64,000 bases of DNA from Marivirga arenosa (GCF_030503895.2 NZ_CP129970.2:1242001-1306000); one strand, 5' to 3'. Numbered from the stretch's first letter, positions 27,949 through 36,453 are shown. Made by a program: numbers and translations. Notes: generated by a model from the letters alone, not told the origin.

Positions 27949-29271
27949 TTGGAAGACCCTTTCCCTAGTATACTTATATTAACGAGCTTAGCCGAAAGTG
28001 GCAATCATTGGTTTTACATCATCAATATTTTATTGATGATGTTTTTACTTTTAATGTCTGCACTTGTTTCTGGCTCTGAGGTGGCCTTTTTCTCATTATC
28101 GCATGAAGATTTGGCTAAATGTAAAGTTAGCTCATCACCCAAACAGCAAACTATACTTGAATTACTTAAAAACCCTAAGCGACTTTTAGCTACTATATTA
28201 ATTCTCAACAATTTTATAAATGTAGCCATCGTCACCCTTTCAACCTATGTTACTTGGGAAATAGTAGGAACAAAAGAAACAGAAGGTTTATTAGTTGTTT
28301 CTCTAACGGCCATCATTACTTTTCTGATTGTATTTTATGGTGAAATTGTGCCAAAGGTTTATGCAAATCAAAACAACTTAAGTTTTGCGACTCGCATGTC
28401 CTTAGCTTTGAATTTCTCAGCGAAGATATTCAGTCCATTATCTATCTCTTTAATGAGCATTAGTAATATCATAGAAAAGAGAGTTGAGCAAAAAGGATTT
28501 AGTGTTTCTTTAGATGAACTTCATCATGCACTAGAAATTACGGCTGATAAAGATACCACAGAAGAGGAAAAAGGAATTTTAAAAGGGATTGTAAACTTCG
28601 GAACCTTATCCGTAAGACAGGTTATGCGTTCTCGATTAGACATTACGGCTTTTGATATTGAAGATGATTACCACAAGTTGATGGATCAAATCAATAAAAG
28701 CGGTTTTAGTAGAATCCCAGTTTATTGCGATACGATAGACAAAATTGAAGGCATCCTATATGTTAAAGATTTACTGCCTTATATAGAAAAAGAAGAAGAC
28801 TTTGAATGGCAAAAGCTTCTAAGACCTGGCTTTTTCGTACCAGAATCGAAAAAGGTTGATAGCCTGTTGAAGGATTTCCAAGAGAAAAGAGTGCACATGG
28901 CCATAGTTGTAGATGAATATGGCGGCACCTCTGGATTAATCACGCTTGAGGATGTAATTGAAGAGATAGTCGGTGAAATTAATGATGAGTTTGATGAAGA
29001 TGTTGATGTAGCCTACAATAAATTAGACGATTATACCTACATTTTTGAAGGAAGAACCTCATTAAATGACTTCTGTAAAATAATAAATGAGGAAGTAAAC
29101 GTATTTGATGAAGTTAAAGGTGAAAGCGAGTCCCTTGGAGGCTTATTACTTGAGCTGAACAGCAAATTACCACGAACAGGAGAAAAAATTAAATACAAAA
29201 ATTTCACCTTCACCGTAGTAGCAGTAGATCAAAAAAGAATTAAACGAGTTAGAGTATTTACTAAGAACTAG
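27949..29271 (+). CDS. gldE: gliding motility-associated protein GldE (CNNM/CBS)
   Basis: A 440-residue membrane protein: CNNM (DUF21) domain with three to four helices over residues 15-190 (LVSGSEVAFFSLS, ILILNNFINVAIVTL, FYGEIVPKVYA), a CBS pair (about 215-335; VRQVMRSRLDITAF, HMAIVVDEYGGTSGLITLEDVIEEIVGEI) and a C-terminal CorC/HlyC domain (about 350-435). The position next to ssb and mutY is that of GldE, needed for efficient gliding and type IX secretion in Flavobacterium johnsoniae. Start is a TTG at 27949 (MEDPFPS); no ATG precedes the first helix at a suitable place. GldD, the usual neighbour, is not present. Confidence 0.85.
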   Translation: MEDPFPSILILTSLAESGNHWFYIINILLMMFLLLMSALVSGSEVAFFSLSHEDLAKCKVSSSPKQQTILELLKNPKRLLATILILNNFINVAIVTLSTYVTWEIVGTKETEGLLVVSLTAIITFLIVFYGEIVPKVYANQNNLSFATRMSLALNFSAKIFSPLSISLMSISNIIEKRVEQKGFSVSLDELHHALEITADKDTTEEEKGILKGIVNFGTLSVRQVMRSRLDITAFDIEDDYHKLMDQINKSGFSRIPVYCDTIDKIEGILYVKDLLPYIEKEEDFEWQKLLRPGFFVPESKKVDSLLKDFQEKRVHMAIVVDEYGGTSGLITLEDVIEEIVGEINDEFDEDVDVAYNKLDDYTYIFEGRTSLNDFCKIINEEVNVFDEVKGESESLGGLLLELNSKLPRTGEKIKYKNFTFTVVAVDQKRIKRVRVFTKN

Positions 29272-29301
29272 TAGTTAATTCTGAAATCAAAAGAATAAAT
29301 C

Positions 29302-30264
29302 ATGCTTATTTTTATACTAAGCACCTTTGTAGCTGTTTTTGTCTCCTTTTTATGTTCCATGGCAGAAGCAGTCCTTCTAAGCCTTGATAAGGTTAAGATT
29401 GAAACAGACAAGCAGAAGGGAATGCGATATGCTGAGATTATGCATAAGCTAAAATCGAACATTGATCGGCCCATCTCTGCTATTTTAATTTTAAATACAA
29501 TTGCCCATACAGGAGGCGCTACTATTGCGGGTAGTGCTTTTGATAAAATTTACGGAGATAAATACATCTGGGTATTTTCCATCATCTTCACTGTAGTGAT
29601 TCTATTTGGTACTGAAATTATCCCAAAGGTGATAGGCGTAAACAAGTCAAATGCGATCTCTAAAAAAATGGCCTTGCCTTTAAAATTTATCATCAAGGTA
29701 TTGCATCCATTAATTGTGGTGACTCAAGCTTTTACTCGGCTTTTGGTAGGTAATAAGAAGAAAAGCACCCCCTACAGCTTAGATGATATTCGAACCATTA
29801 CTAAAATGGCTAAGATGGAAAAGGTGATTGACACCAATCAGGAAAACATCATTATCAATACTTCTACCCTTAAGAAAAGACCTGTAAGAGAAATTATGCT
29901 CCCAGCAGAAGAGATCATTTATTTTAGAGAAAATATCAGTTTTGATCAATATTATCAATTGGCAGCTGAGCACAAACATACGCGATATCCTATAAGCAGA
30001 ACGAATTCAATTGAGGATGTATATGGCTATATAAACTTCAAAGAAATTGCATTAAATGAAAAAGAAGAATCTAGACTGACCGAATTTATTAGGCCAATTA
30101 TATTTATTGATGAGAATACCCCTATCATAAACTTATTGAAAAGTATGAATGAAAATAGATTTCACATTTCTTTTGTTAAGTCAAATGATTCAGTGGTTGG
30201 GATGATTACATTAGAAAATTTAGTAGAAACTATTGTAGGGGATATAGAGGATGAATTTGATTAA
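29302..30264 (+). CDS. CNNM (DUF21) / CBS-pair membrane protein
   Basis: A 320-residue paralogue of the preceding protein: CNNM domain at about 1-165 (FLCSMAEAVLLSLDKVK, ILILNTIAHTGGATIAGSAF, GTEIIPKVIGV) and a CBS pair (about 190-318; PVREIMLPAEEIIYF, SVVGMITLENLVETIVGDIEDEF). It ends immediately after the CBS pair and lacks the CorC/HlyC domain. The family includes Mg2+ and other divalent-cation transporters or regulators. It starts 30 bp after gldE and ends at a strong hairpin, so the two are likely co-transcribed. Confidence 0.85.
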   Translation: MLIFILSTFVAVFVSFLCSMAEAVLLSLDKVKIETDKQKGMRYAEIMHKLKSNIDRPISAILILNTIAHTGGATIAGSAFDKIYGDKYIWVFSIIFTVVILFGTEIIPKVIGVNKSNAISKKMALPLKFIIKVLHPLIVVTQAFTRLLVGNKKKSTPYSLDDIRTITKMAKMEKVIDTNQENIIINTSTLKKRPVREIMLPAEEIIYFRENISFDQYYQLAAEHKHTRYPISRTNSIEDVYGYINFKEIALNEKEESRLTEFIRPIIFIDENTPIINLLKSMNENRFHISFVKSNDSVVGMITLENLVETIVGDIEDEFD

Positions 30265-30265
30265 G

Positions 30266-30296
30266 TTAAGAAAAGGAGAAATTCTCCCTTTCTTAA
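30266..30296. terminator. bidirectional terminator between convergent genes
   Basis: A 15-bp stem with one mismatch: TTAAGAAAAGGAGAA (30266-30280) and TTCTCCCTTTCTTAA (30282-30296). It starts 2 bp after the CNNM gene and ends 8 bp before the stop of the DUF302 gene; A/T-rich tracts lie on both sides. Confidence 0.8.
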
Positions 30297-30303
30297 AATT
30301 TTA

Positions 30304-30693
30304 TTATAAGCTATTGATAGCTTTTTTCAGCATATTATTTACTTCTTCAGCATATTGAACCAGTTCTTCATTCTCCACTACTGACATGGCTGCAGAAGGA
30401 TCAATAGCACTAACCTCCACATCACCATTTTCTAATTCTCTTAGGGTTACATTGCAAGGCAATAAAGTACTTACATGCGGTTCTAATGAAACGACTTTAT
30501 CAGCATAACCGGGATTGCAAGCACCTAAAATAAGGTGTGGTAAATATTCTTTATCTAACTTCTTTTTCATAGTTGCTTGAAAGTCAATTTCAGTTAATAT
30601 CCCAAAACCTTCTTCCTTTAAAGCAGCCTCAACTTCCTCTCTTACCTGCTTAAAATTTTTACCTTTAATTATAGTAGAGTTATAGTAATTCAT
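30304..30693 (-). CDS. DUF302 domain protein
   Basis: A 129-residue protein of the DUF302 family. Typical features are FKQVREEVEAALKEEGFGIL followed by TEIDFQATMKKKL, the central ILGACNPGYADKVV and the late LLPCNVTLRELENGDVEVSA. No signal peptide is visible. The family is widespread, has a two-layer alpha-beta fold, and its function is unknown. It is a single gene, convergent with the CNNM pair and divergent from uvrB. Confidence 0.85.
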   Translation of the reverse strand: MNYYNSTIIKGKNFKQVREEVEAALKEEGFGILTEIDFQATMKKKLDKEYLPHLILGACNPGYADKVVSLEPHVSTLLPCNVTLRELENGDVEVSAIDPSAAMSVVENEELVQYAEEVNNMLKKAINSL

Positions 30694-30847
30694 ACGTTTT
30701 TTATTTGATTCACTTTAGTCTACGTCTGCAATAATTGAAAGATTAGCTATAGGGTTTAAATGTGATTTTGAAGCCTCTTTCTGTAATTCTTGTTACATAC
30801 TTCATTCATTAAAGTCCTGATTTACAGAATTGAATTGTATAAATCAG

Positions 30848-30876
30848 TTGCTACTAGTGAAATCATAGTATATTTG
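30848..30876 (+). promoter_or_regulatory. promoter of uvrB
   Basis: TTG at 30848-30850 and TATATTTG at 30869-30876 are separated by 18 bases, fitting the Bacteroidota promoter pattern and ending 38 bases before the uvrB ATG. A second -7-like box, TACGTTTG, lies at 30899-30906. Confidence 0.6.
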
Positions 30877-30914
30877 TTCTCAAACATTTTCCAGTCTTTA
30901 CGTTTGTTGTTTGT

Positions 30915-32939
30915 ATGGATTTTAAAATCATCAGTGATTATAAGCCGACTGGAGATCAGCCTAAAGCTATAGCTGAGCTTCAAAAAGGCATTGAAGAAGG
31001 GGAACAGAATCAGATTCTTTTAGGAGTTACCGGTTCTGGAAAGACATTTAGTATAGCCAACCTTATTGAAAGAACACAAAAGCCCACTTTAATACTGAGT
31101 CATAATAAGACCTTAGCCGCCCAGCTATATGGAGAATTTAAACAGTTCTTCCCTGAGAATGCGGTTGAATACTTTATTTCCTATTATGATTACTATCAGC
31201 CGGAAGCCTTTATTCCTTCTAGTAACCTCTATATTGAAAAGGATTTATCCATTAATGAGGAAATTGAAAAGTTAAGACTGAGTGCTACCTCAGCTTTGCT
31301 TTCAGGTAGAAGAGATGTAATTGTAGTCGCTTCAGTATCCTGCATTTACGGTATTGGGAATCCAGATGAATTCGGCAAAAATATTATCCGACTACAGCAA
31401 GGTGATAAAGTAGCCCGAAACCAACTGCTTTTTGCTTTTGTAGACATCTTATACAACAGAACAACTGCTGAATTCAAACGAGGAACATTTAGAGTAAAAG
31501 GTGATACAGTTGATATATTTGTAGCCTACGCTGATTTCGCCTATCGCATAATGTTCTGGGGAGATGAAATCGAATCGATCCAACGAATTGATCCTGAAAC
31601 GGGTAAAAAGATTTCGGATGAACGCATGATTAGCATATTCCCTGCTAACTTATTTGTAACTGGAAAAGATGTTCTAAATCAAGCGATAAAGGAAATTCAG
31701 GATGACATGGTAGCTCAAATAAAATTCTTTGAGCGTGATGGTAGATTCCTGGAAGCCAAAAGACTTCAAGAAAGAACTGAATTTGATATTGAAATGATGC
31801 GGGAACTAGGCTATTGCTCTGGAGTGGAGAACTACTCTCGCTACTTTGATAGAAGAACACCTGGGTCAAGGCCTTTCTGCCTTTTAGATTATTTCCCCGA
31901 TGATTATATGATGGTGATTGATGAAAGCCATGTTACGGTGCCTCAAGTTAGGGCTATGTATGGTGGGGATCGTGCAAGAAAAATTAACCTGGTTGATTAT
32001 GGTTATCGATTACCTTCAGCCATGGACAACCGTCCTCTAAAATTTGATGAGTTTGAGAATCTGATGGGACAAACGGTTTTTGTGAGTGCTACCCCAGCAG
32101 AATATGAATTAAGACAAACTGAAGGGGCTGTGGTGGAACAAGTCATTAGGCCAACAGGATTATTAGACCCTGAAATTGATGTGCGCCCTAGTGGAAATCA
32201 AATTGATGACCTATTAGAGGAAATTGATGAAAGAGTAAAATTAAATGAAAGAGTATTATGCACTACTTTGACCAAAAGAATGGCAGAGGAACTGCATAAA
32301 TTCCTAGGAAGAGCGGGCATTAAATCCCGCTACATCCATTCAGAAGTTGACACTTTGGATAGAGTTGAAATCTTAAGAGATTTAAGACTAGGCGAGTTTG
32401 ACGTTTTAGTAGGCGTTAACCTCCTTCGTGAAGGATTAGATTTACCAGAAGTTTCATTAGTAGCTATATTGGATGCTGATAAGGAAGGTTTCTTAAGAAA
32501 TCAAAGATCATTAGTTCAGACTATTGGTCGTGCGGCAAGAAATGAAAAAGGTAAAGTAATCATGTATGCTGATAAAATGACGGATTCCATGCAGCAAGCC
32601 ATTGATGAAACCAACAGAAGAAGGGTTATTCAAAAAGCCTATAATGAGGAGCACGGCATCACCCCTAAAACGGTATTTAAATCAAGAGAAAGTATTTTAG
32701 GACAAACCGTTGCAGTAGATTCTAAGAAAACTTCTCAGGACAAATATTATGCGGGTGCTGAAGAAACTTCAGTGGCGGCCGATCCGGTGGTTCAATACAT
32801 GGATAAAGAAGCTTTAACTAAAATGATTACCGCTACTAAAAAGAAAATGGAGAAAGCGGCTAAGGATCTTGATTTCATGGAAGCAGCCCGATTGAGAGAC
32901 GAATGGCAGGAACTTCAGAAACTCAAAGACAAAAAATAA
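30915..32939 (+). CDS. uvrB: excinuclease ABC subunit B
   Basis: UvrB, the damage-verifying helicase-like subunit of nucleotide excision repair; 674 residues, full length. Motifs: DYKPTGDQPKAI, LLGVTGSGKTFSIANLI (Walker A), the beta-hairpin SYYDYYQPEAFIPSSNLYIE that clamps DNA, MVIDESHVTVPQ (Walker B/DESH), TVFVSATPAEYE, LLREGLDLPEVSLVAILDAD and RAARNEKGKVIMYAD of the second lobe, and the C-terminal UVR motif (KKMEKAAKDLDFMEAARLRD) contacting UvrC. Start is ATG 30915. UvrA and UvrC are not in the window. Confidence 0.98.
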   Translation: MDFKIISDYKPTGDQPKAIAELQKGIEEGEQNQILLGVTGSGKTFSIANLIERTQKPTLILSHNKTLAAQLYGEFKQFFPENAVEYFISYYDYYQPEAFIPSSNLYIEKDLSINEEIEKLRLSATSALLSGRRDVIVVASVSCIYGIGNPDEFGKNIIRLQQGDKVARNQLLFAFVDILYNRTTAEFKRGTFRVKGDTVDIFVAYADFAYRIMFWGDEIESIQRIDPETGKKISDERMISIFPANLFVTGKDVLNQAIKEIQDDMVAQIKFFERDGRFLEAKRLQERTEFDIEMMRELGYCSGVENYSRYFDRRTPGSRPFCLLDYFPDDYMMVIDESHVTVPQVRAMYGGDRARKINLVDYGYRLPSAMDNRPLKFDEFENLMGQTVFVSATPAEYELRQTEGAVVEQVIRPTGLLDPEIDVRPSGNQIDDLLEEIDERVKLNERVLCTTLTKRMAEELHKFLGRAGIKSRYIHSEVDTLDRVEILRDLRLGEFDVLVGVNLLREGLDLPEVSLVAILDADKEGFLRNQRSLVQTIGRAARNEKGKVIMYADKMTDSMQQAIDETNRRRVIQKAYNEEHGITPKTVFKSRESILGQTVAVDSKKTSQDKYYAGAEETSVAADPVVQYMDKEALTKMITATKKKMEKAAKDLDFMEAARLRDEWQELQKLKDKK

Positions 32940-32961
32940 CCTTTTGGAAATACTAAAAGAT

Positions 32962-32969
32962 TATATTTG
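32962..32969 (+). promoter_or_regulatory. candidate -7 box for the S1/P1 nuclease gene
   Basis: TATATTTG is an exact TAnnTTTG match 48 bases before the ATG at 33018; TTG at 32944-32946 is 15 bases upstream, shorter than usual. Confidence 0.5.
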
Positions 32970-33017
32970 CACAAATTTAGATCGGTTTAATTACGAGCAA
33001 ATAGAAATTGAAATCAT

Positions 33018-33788
33018 ATGAAAATTAGAATTATTAGCGTATTTATTTTAAGCATTTTTTCAATATCACAAGCTTTAGCCTGGGGACAAACAGGTCATAG
33101 AGTAGTGGGTGAAGTTGCTTCTTTTTACCTAAAAAAGAAAGTATCAAAAAGGGTGAATGACATCCTGAATCGTCAATCCATGGCGGTGGCTAGTGTATGG
33201 ATGGACAATATTAAGTCTGAGGATAAATATGATTTTATGAAGCCTTGGCACTATGTAACTATTCCAAATGGCTTGACTTATGAGGAGACAGAAAAAAATC
33301 CTGATGGCGATGCAATTATGAAAATAAAAGAGATCGTTAAAAACCTCAAAGCAGGGAATTTAAGTGCACAGGAAGAGCAGAACCAACTGAAAATCTTAAT
33401 TCACTTAGTAGGTGATATTCATCAACCATTGCACGTGGGGACAGGTGAAGATATAGGGGGCAATGCTGTGAAGCTAAAATGGTTTGGTAAAAATTCAAAT
33501 TTACACCGAGTGTGGGATAGTGAAATGATTGATTCAAAAGCTTTTAGCTATACTGAATTAGCGGAAGCCGTAAACATCACTACAAAAGAAGAAGTAGAAG
33601 CATTGCAAAGCGCTACTATTGATGATTGGTATAAAGAAGCCATGGGAATGAGAGACCAAGTATATACATTACCTGAAGATATGTACTTAGGTTATGAGTA
33701 TATGTACAAAAATTGGGATGGAGTTCAAGAACAATTAATGAAAGCCGGCATCCGATTAGCAGGTTTACTAAATGAAATTTACGGTTGA
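33018..33788 (+). CDS. secreted S1/P1-type zinc nuclease
   Basis: A 256-residue secreted nuclease. The signal peptide ends ...SQALA and the mature protein begins with Trp in WGQTGHRVVGEVA; the N-terminal Trp itself is a zinc ligand in the S1/P1 family, and the following His is another. Further ligand motifs: WMDNIKSEDKYDF (Asp), PWHYVTIPNG (His), LIHLVGDIHQPLHVG (His and Asp) and the LHRVWDSEMID pair (His and Asp). The family hydrolyses single-stranded DNA, RNA and 3'-nucleotides, giving phosphate and nucleosides outside the cytoplasm. It has its own terminator. Confidence 0.93.
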   Translation: MKIRIISVFILSIFSISQALAWGQTGHRVVGEVASFYLKKKVSKRVNDILNRQSMAVASVWMDNIKSEDKYDFMKPWHYVTIPNGLTYEETEKNPDGDAIMKIKEIVKNLKAGNLSAQEEQNQLKILIHLVGDIHQPLHVGTGEDIGGNAVKLKWFGKNSNLHRVWDSEMIDSKAFSYTELAEAVNITTKEEVEALQSATIDDWYKEAMGMRDQVYTLPEDMYLGYEYMYKNWDGVQEQLMKAGIRLAGLLNEIYG

Positions 33789-33810
33789 TAAAAATCAAAT
33801 CACAACACTT

Positions 33811-33848
33811 AAAAAGGCTTGAGAAACGATACATCTCAAGCCTTTTTT
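33811..33848 (+). terminator. Rho-independent terminator of the S1/P1 nuclease gene
   Basis: A perfect 14-bp stem, AAAAAGGCTTGAGA (33811-33824) and TCTCAAGCCTTTTT (33834-33847), with a nine-base loop and a T-run, 23 bp after the stop. Confidence 0.95.
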
Positions 33849-34015
33849 AATCGCCAGGAATTTCATTACATTTATAGTATCAGTTCATGTACAACCAGAA
33901 CCTATTTCTATTATTTTTTGAGTTGTGATGAATGATATAAAAGATATATTGTCATTAATGGATGTATATATTCTATTTTTTTGAGCACTGATATGAATAC
34001 AATAAAAAATCCGTT

Positions 34016-34064
34016 CAATTAGTGCCAATACTATATAAACGCAATAATAGCGTTTGCACAATTG
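34016..34064. repeat. nested inverted repeat upstream of the barrel-like gene
   Basis: Outer arms CAATTaGTGC (34016-34025) and GCACAATTG (34056-34064) enclose inner arms AAACGC (34037-34042) and GCGTTT (34050-34055). The right side reads AGCGTTTGCACAATTG, similar to AGCGTTGCCAACAATG at 35377-35392. It lies 24 bp before the ATG at 34088. Confidence 0.55.
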
Positions 34065-34087
34065 TTATGTTTAATAATTAATCAGAT

Positions 34088-35269
34088 ATGTTAAAAAAAA
34101 TCACTTTACTAGCCTTGTTCTTTGCGAACCTGTTAATGGTTAATGCTCAAGAAAAAGTATTACTTGTTGGCTTCTCCGATAATAATTTCCTATCCGAATG
34201 GAAACCTATTGAAAAACTAGCCAAGAAAAATTCCACTACTGTTGAAAAAGTAGATGACCTGTATCGATCCAGCTTGATAAACGCAATGGCTTCAGTAAGT
34301 CAAGAGTTCGAGTATGTCAAGGGAAGTGATTCAGATATTGATTTGCTTTCATCTAACAAATATTCCACCTTGAACACTAAGAAATCAAAGGAATACTACG
34401 GAATTGAGAGCTTATCAAATAAAAAAGAGATTGAGGACTTATTTGAAAAGTACAATGTCGCATACATAGCGCACATTACTAGATATAGAATGTTCATGTC
34501 CATGGGACTTAACCTCCACACGAAGATTGTTCATCAAATTGATTATCAGGTCATTGATAAAAATCTCAAAACAGTATCTGCCGATAAAATGAAATTAACT
34601 GCCTTTTTGCAAGGCACATTTAGACCAACCGGATTAGTTCAAACCTTTACCAATGCTGGAAAAAAGTTATCTAAACGTCTCTTCATTGATTTAGCAAATA
34701 AACAGGGAAGTTATTTTCAATTGAATTCTAATGTACTCTATGCTTCTCAATCGAAATTTTTGACTTTTGATAAGACTGAATATGAATACAATCCAAAGCA
34801 AGGAATTGGATTTACCGGAGGTTGGGGGGCACCTTACGGATTTGGAGTAGAGTACAGCTATCTAATAACACCGAACTTGGACTTAAACGCAGGATTAGGG
34901 TTCAGTTTTTCTGGGTTAAGGACAGGAATTGGCACTAGATATTTCTTTAAGGATCAAGGCTCTAGCCCATTTGTAGGAACTAATTTTATTTACAGTTCAG
35001 GTCTGTCTGGTTTAGAAGTTTCAACAAGTGATGGAACAGGTAAATACAAAGTCGAACCAGATCAAGCTTTTTTTTTGAGAGGGGGCTATAAAATTGAACA
35101 TTACAACAAACTTTTCTTCGTCAACATAGGATATGGAATTCCAGTCGATCCACAGAATTCAATATGGCAAAGCGGAGAGGAATCATCTAGCCAACAAGAT
35201 TTAGCCAATTTAATGAGACTTGGTGGAATCGAAATCTCAGGTTCGATCGTATTCAGGATAGGGAAATAA
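34088..35269 (+). CDS. secreted protein with C-terminal beta-barrel-like domain
   Basis: A 393-residue protein of unknown function. Signal peptide MLKKITLLALFFANLLMVNA, then about 215 residues of mixed alpha-beta character, and from about residue 230 a series of amphipathic strands with Gly/aromatic pattern (GIGFTGGWGAPYGFGVEYSY, LNAGLGFSFSGLRTGIGTRYFF, SGSIVFRIGK at the end) that looks like a small outer-membrane barrel ending in a beta-signal-like strand. It stands alone; its stop is followed after one base by an attC-like folded site, which would make it a cassette gene. No homologue is recognised. Confidence 0.6.
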   Translation: MLKKITLLALFFANLLMVNAQEKVLLVGFSDNNFLSEWKPIEKLAKKNSTTVEKVDDLYRSSLINAMASVSQEFEYVKGSDSDIDLLSSNKYSTLNTKKSKEYYGIESLSNKKEIEDLFEKYNVAYIAHITRYRMFMSMGLNLHTKIVHQIDYQVIDKNLKTVSADKMKLTAFLQGTFRPTGLVQTFTNAGKKLSKRLFIDLANKQGSYFQLNSNVLYASQSKFLTFDKTEYEYNPKQGIGFTGGWGAPYGFGVEYSYLITPNLDLNAGLGFSFSGLRTGIGTRYFFKDQGSSPFVGTNFIYSSGLSGLEVSTSDGTGKYKVEPDQAFFLRGGYKIEHYNKLFFVNIGYGIPVDPQNSIWQSGEESSSQQDLANLMRLGGIEISGSIVFRIGK

Positions 35270-35270
35270 A

Positions 35271-35387
35271 CATAACAAACACTAAAATGAATATGCGAAC
35301 TGAGCCATTTGAAAGAACAATACAAACCAGAAGTCTTAGTACATCTAGCAACTGGGACGCATACTCATTTTAGGTGAGCGTTGCCAA
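35271..35387 (+). other. attC-like (integron cassette type) folded site; rest of the 307-bp gap
   Basis: The gap 35270-35576 holds this site and the higBA promoter region. CTAAAATGAATATGCG (35282-35297) and CGCATACTCATTTTAG (35358-35373) are 16-base arms with 15 matches. Outward, the left side continues as CA, AAA, CAATA read backwards from the AAC at 35275-35277, and the right side as G, TG, AGC, GTT (35381-35383 includes TT). So AAC faces GTT, a three-base unpaired spacer (AAA versus AGC) separates them from a paired CA/TG, and one G is extrahelical. This is the box-spacer-box architecture of attC sites. The left box ACATAAC fits RYYYAAC at 6 of 7 positions; the right box GTTGCCA fits GTTRRRY at only 4 of 7. 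Confidence 0.45.
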
Positions 35388-35521
35388 CAATGATCTGTAA
35401 AATGAAATACCCCTATTAGGTTATGATCTTACTACTTTGTATTTCGGGAACATAAGAAGCCAAATGTTTCAATTCAGCTTTCAAAAAACAAATGTTTTGC
35501 TTGTCAAAATCTCGTGAGAAA

Positions 35522-35547
35522 AGTTCTCTTTTTAAGAACTAATTTTG
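35522..35547 (+). promoter_or_regulatory. higBA promoter box with candidate operator
   Basis: AGTTCT (35522-35527) and AGAACT (35535-35540) form a 6-bp inverted repeat with a 7-base centre. Its right arm touches TAATTTTG (35540-35547), an exact TAnnTTTG box 29 bases before the toxin ATG. A bound HigA would block this promoter; autoregulation is known for the family but inferred here. Confidence 0.5.
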
Positions 35548-35576
35548 TATCTTCGTTGTAATTATGATGTTTTTAA

Positions 35577-35873
35577 ATGGATAGAATATTTGCTAAAAGA
35601 ACCTTAAGAGAATTTTGGGACAAACATGCTGACTCTGAACAATATCTCAAAACATGGTATGATACAGCTATTAACAGTCAGTGGAAAACCCCGAATGACG
35701 TGAAAAACACTTATGCAAATGCTAGTATACTAAAAGACGAACGAGTTGTATTTAACATCAAAGGAAATTCATACAGACTTGTAGTAAAGTTCAATTTTGA
35801 AAAGCAGTGGATATTTATCCGCTTTATTGGAACGCATGCCGAATACGATAAAATTGATGCTAACAACATTTAA
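35577..35873 (+). CDS. higB: HigB-type mRNA interferase toxin
   Basis: A 98-residue toxin of the HigB family (RelE fold), which cleaves mRNA on the ribosome. The start MDRIFAKRTLREFWDKHADSE, the middle KNTYANASILKDERVVFNI and the end GNSYRLVVKFNFEKQWIFIR followed by FIGTHAEYDKID match the family layout, including the H-A-E-Y-D-K-I signature near the C-terminus. The antitoxin gene follows after 10 bp, the toxin-first order typical of higBA. An attC-like site lies 190 bp upstream. Confidence 0.92.
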   Translation: MDRIFAKRTLREFWDKHADSEQYLKTWYDTAINSQWKTPNDVKNTYANASILKDERVVFNIKGNSYRLVVKFNFEKQWIFIRFIGTHAEYDKIDANNI

Positions 35874-35883
35874 ATAGATAATT

Positions 35884-36252
35884 ATGACACTAAAGCTTAT
35901 AAAAACAGATGTCGAATATCAAGAGGCCCTCAACAGACTTGAAGAAATCTTTGATGCTAAAATAGGAACTCCAGAAAGTGATGAGGCTGATATTCTAGGA
36001 CTTCTTATTGATGATTACGAAAAAAAACATTACCCGATAGATGCTCCAGACCCCATTGAAGCAATTAAAATTAGAATGGAGGAGATGAATTTGAAACAGA
36101 AGGATTTAGTCGGTGTAATTGGTGGAAAAAGTAGAGTGTCTGAAATTCTTAATCGAAAGAAAAAGTTGACTGTTGATATGGTTCGCAGCCTTGCTTTAAG
36201 ATTAAATCTATCAGCGCAAATTCTAATAAACGACTACAAGCTAATAAAATAA
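35884..36252 (+). CDS. higA: HigA-type antitoxin with Xre-like HTH
   Basis: A 122-residue antitoxin. Residues 1-55 form the toxin-binding region (YQEALNRLEEIFDAKIGTPE, ILGLLIDDYEKKHYPID), and residues about 60-120 carry the helix-turn-helix (MNLKQKDLVGVIGGKSRVSE with the recognition helix in GKSRVSEILNRKK, then LTVDMVRSLALRLNLSAQIL). It matches the COG5499-type HigA that neutralises HigB and represses the operon. It begins 10 bp after the toxin gene. Confidence 0.92.
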   Translation: MTLKLIKTDVEYQEALNRLEEIFDAKIGTPESDEADILGLLIDDYEKKHYPIDAPDPIEAIKIRMEEMNLKQKDLVGVIGGKSRVSEILNRKKKLTVDMVRSLALRLNLSAQILINDYKLIK

Positions 36253-36453
36253 TATAGTTGGCAATCGAGAAGACGGCCTGTCTTGTCCTCTATTTCCGAA
36301 AGTTCAAACAGTATATGTACAGCAGCCTCCTAATTTAAGTGAAAAGCTGGATACAATATGATACAGTTCTAGAACCAGTTAAACAAACTCTGTTTTGTGA
36401 TTTATGCTACAGACTATTTTAAAAAAAGATTATAACTTTATTGAAAAATAAAA

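Noticed and set aside
36253-36453. possible second attC-like site after higA
   Set aside because: GTTGGCAA at 36257 resembles the inverse of TTGCCAAC at 35381-35388, but no long arms with the box-spacer-box layout were found.
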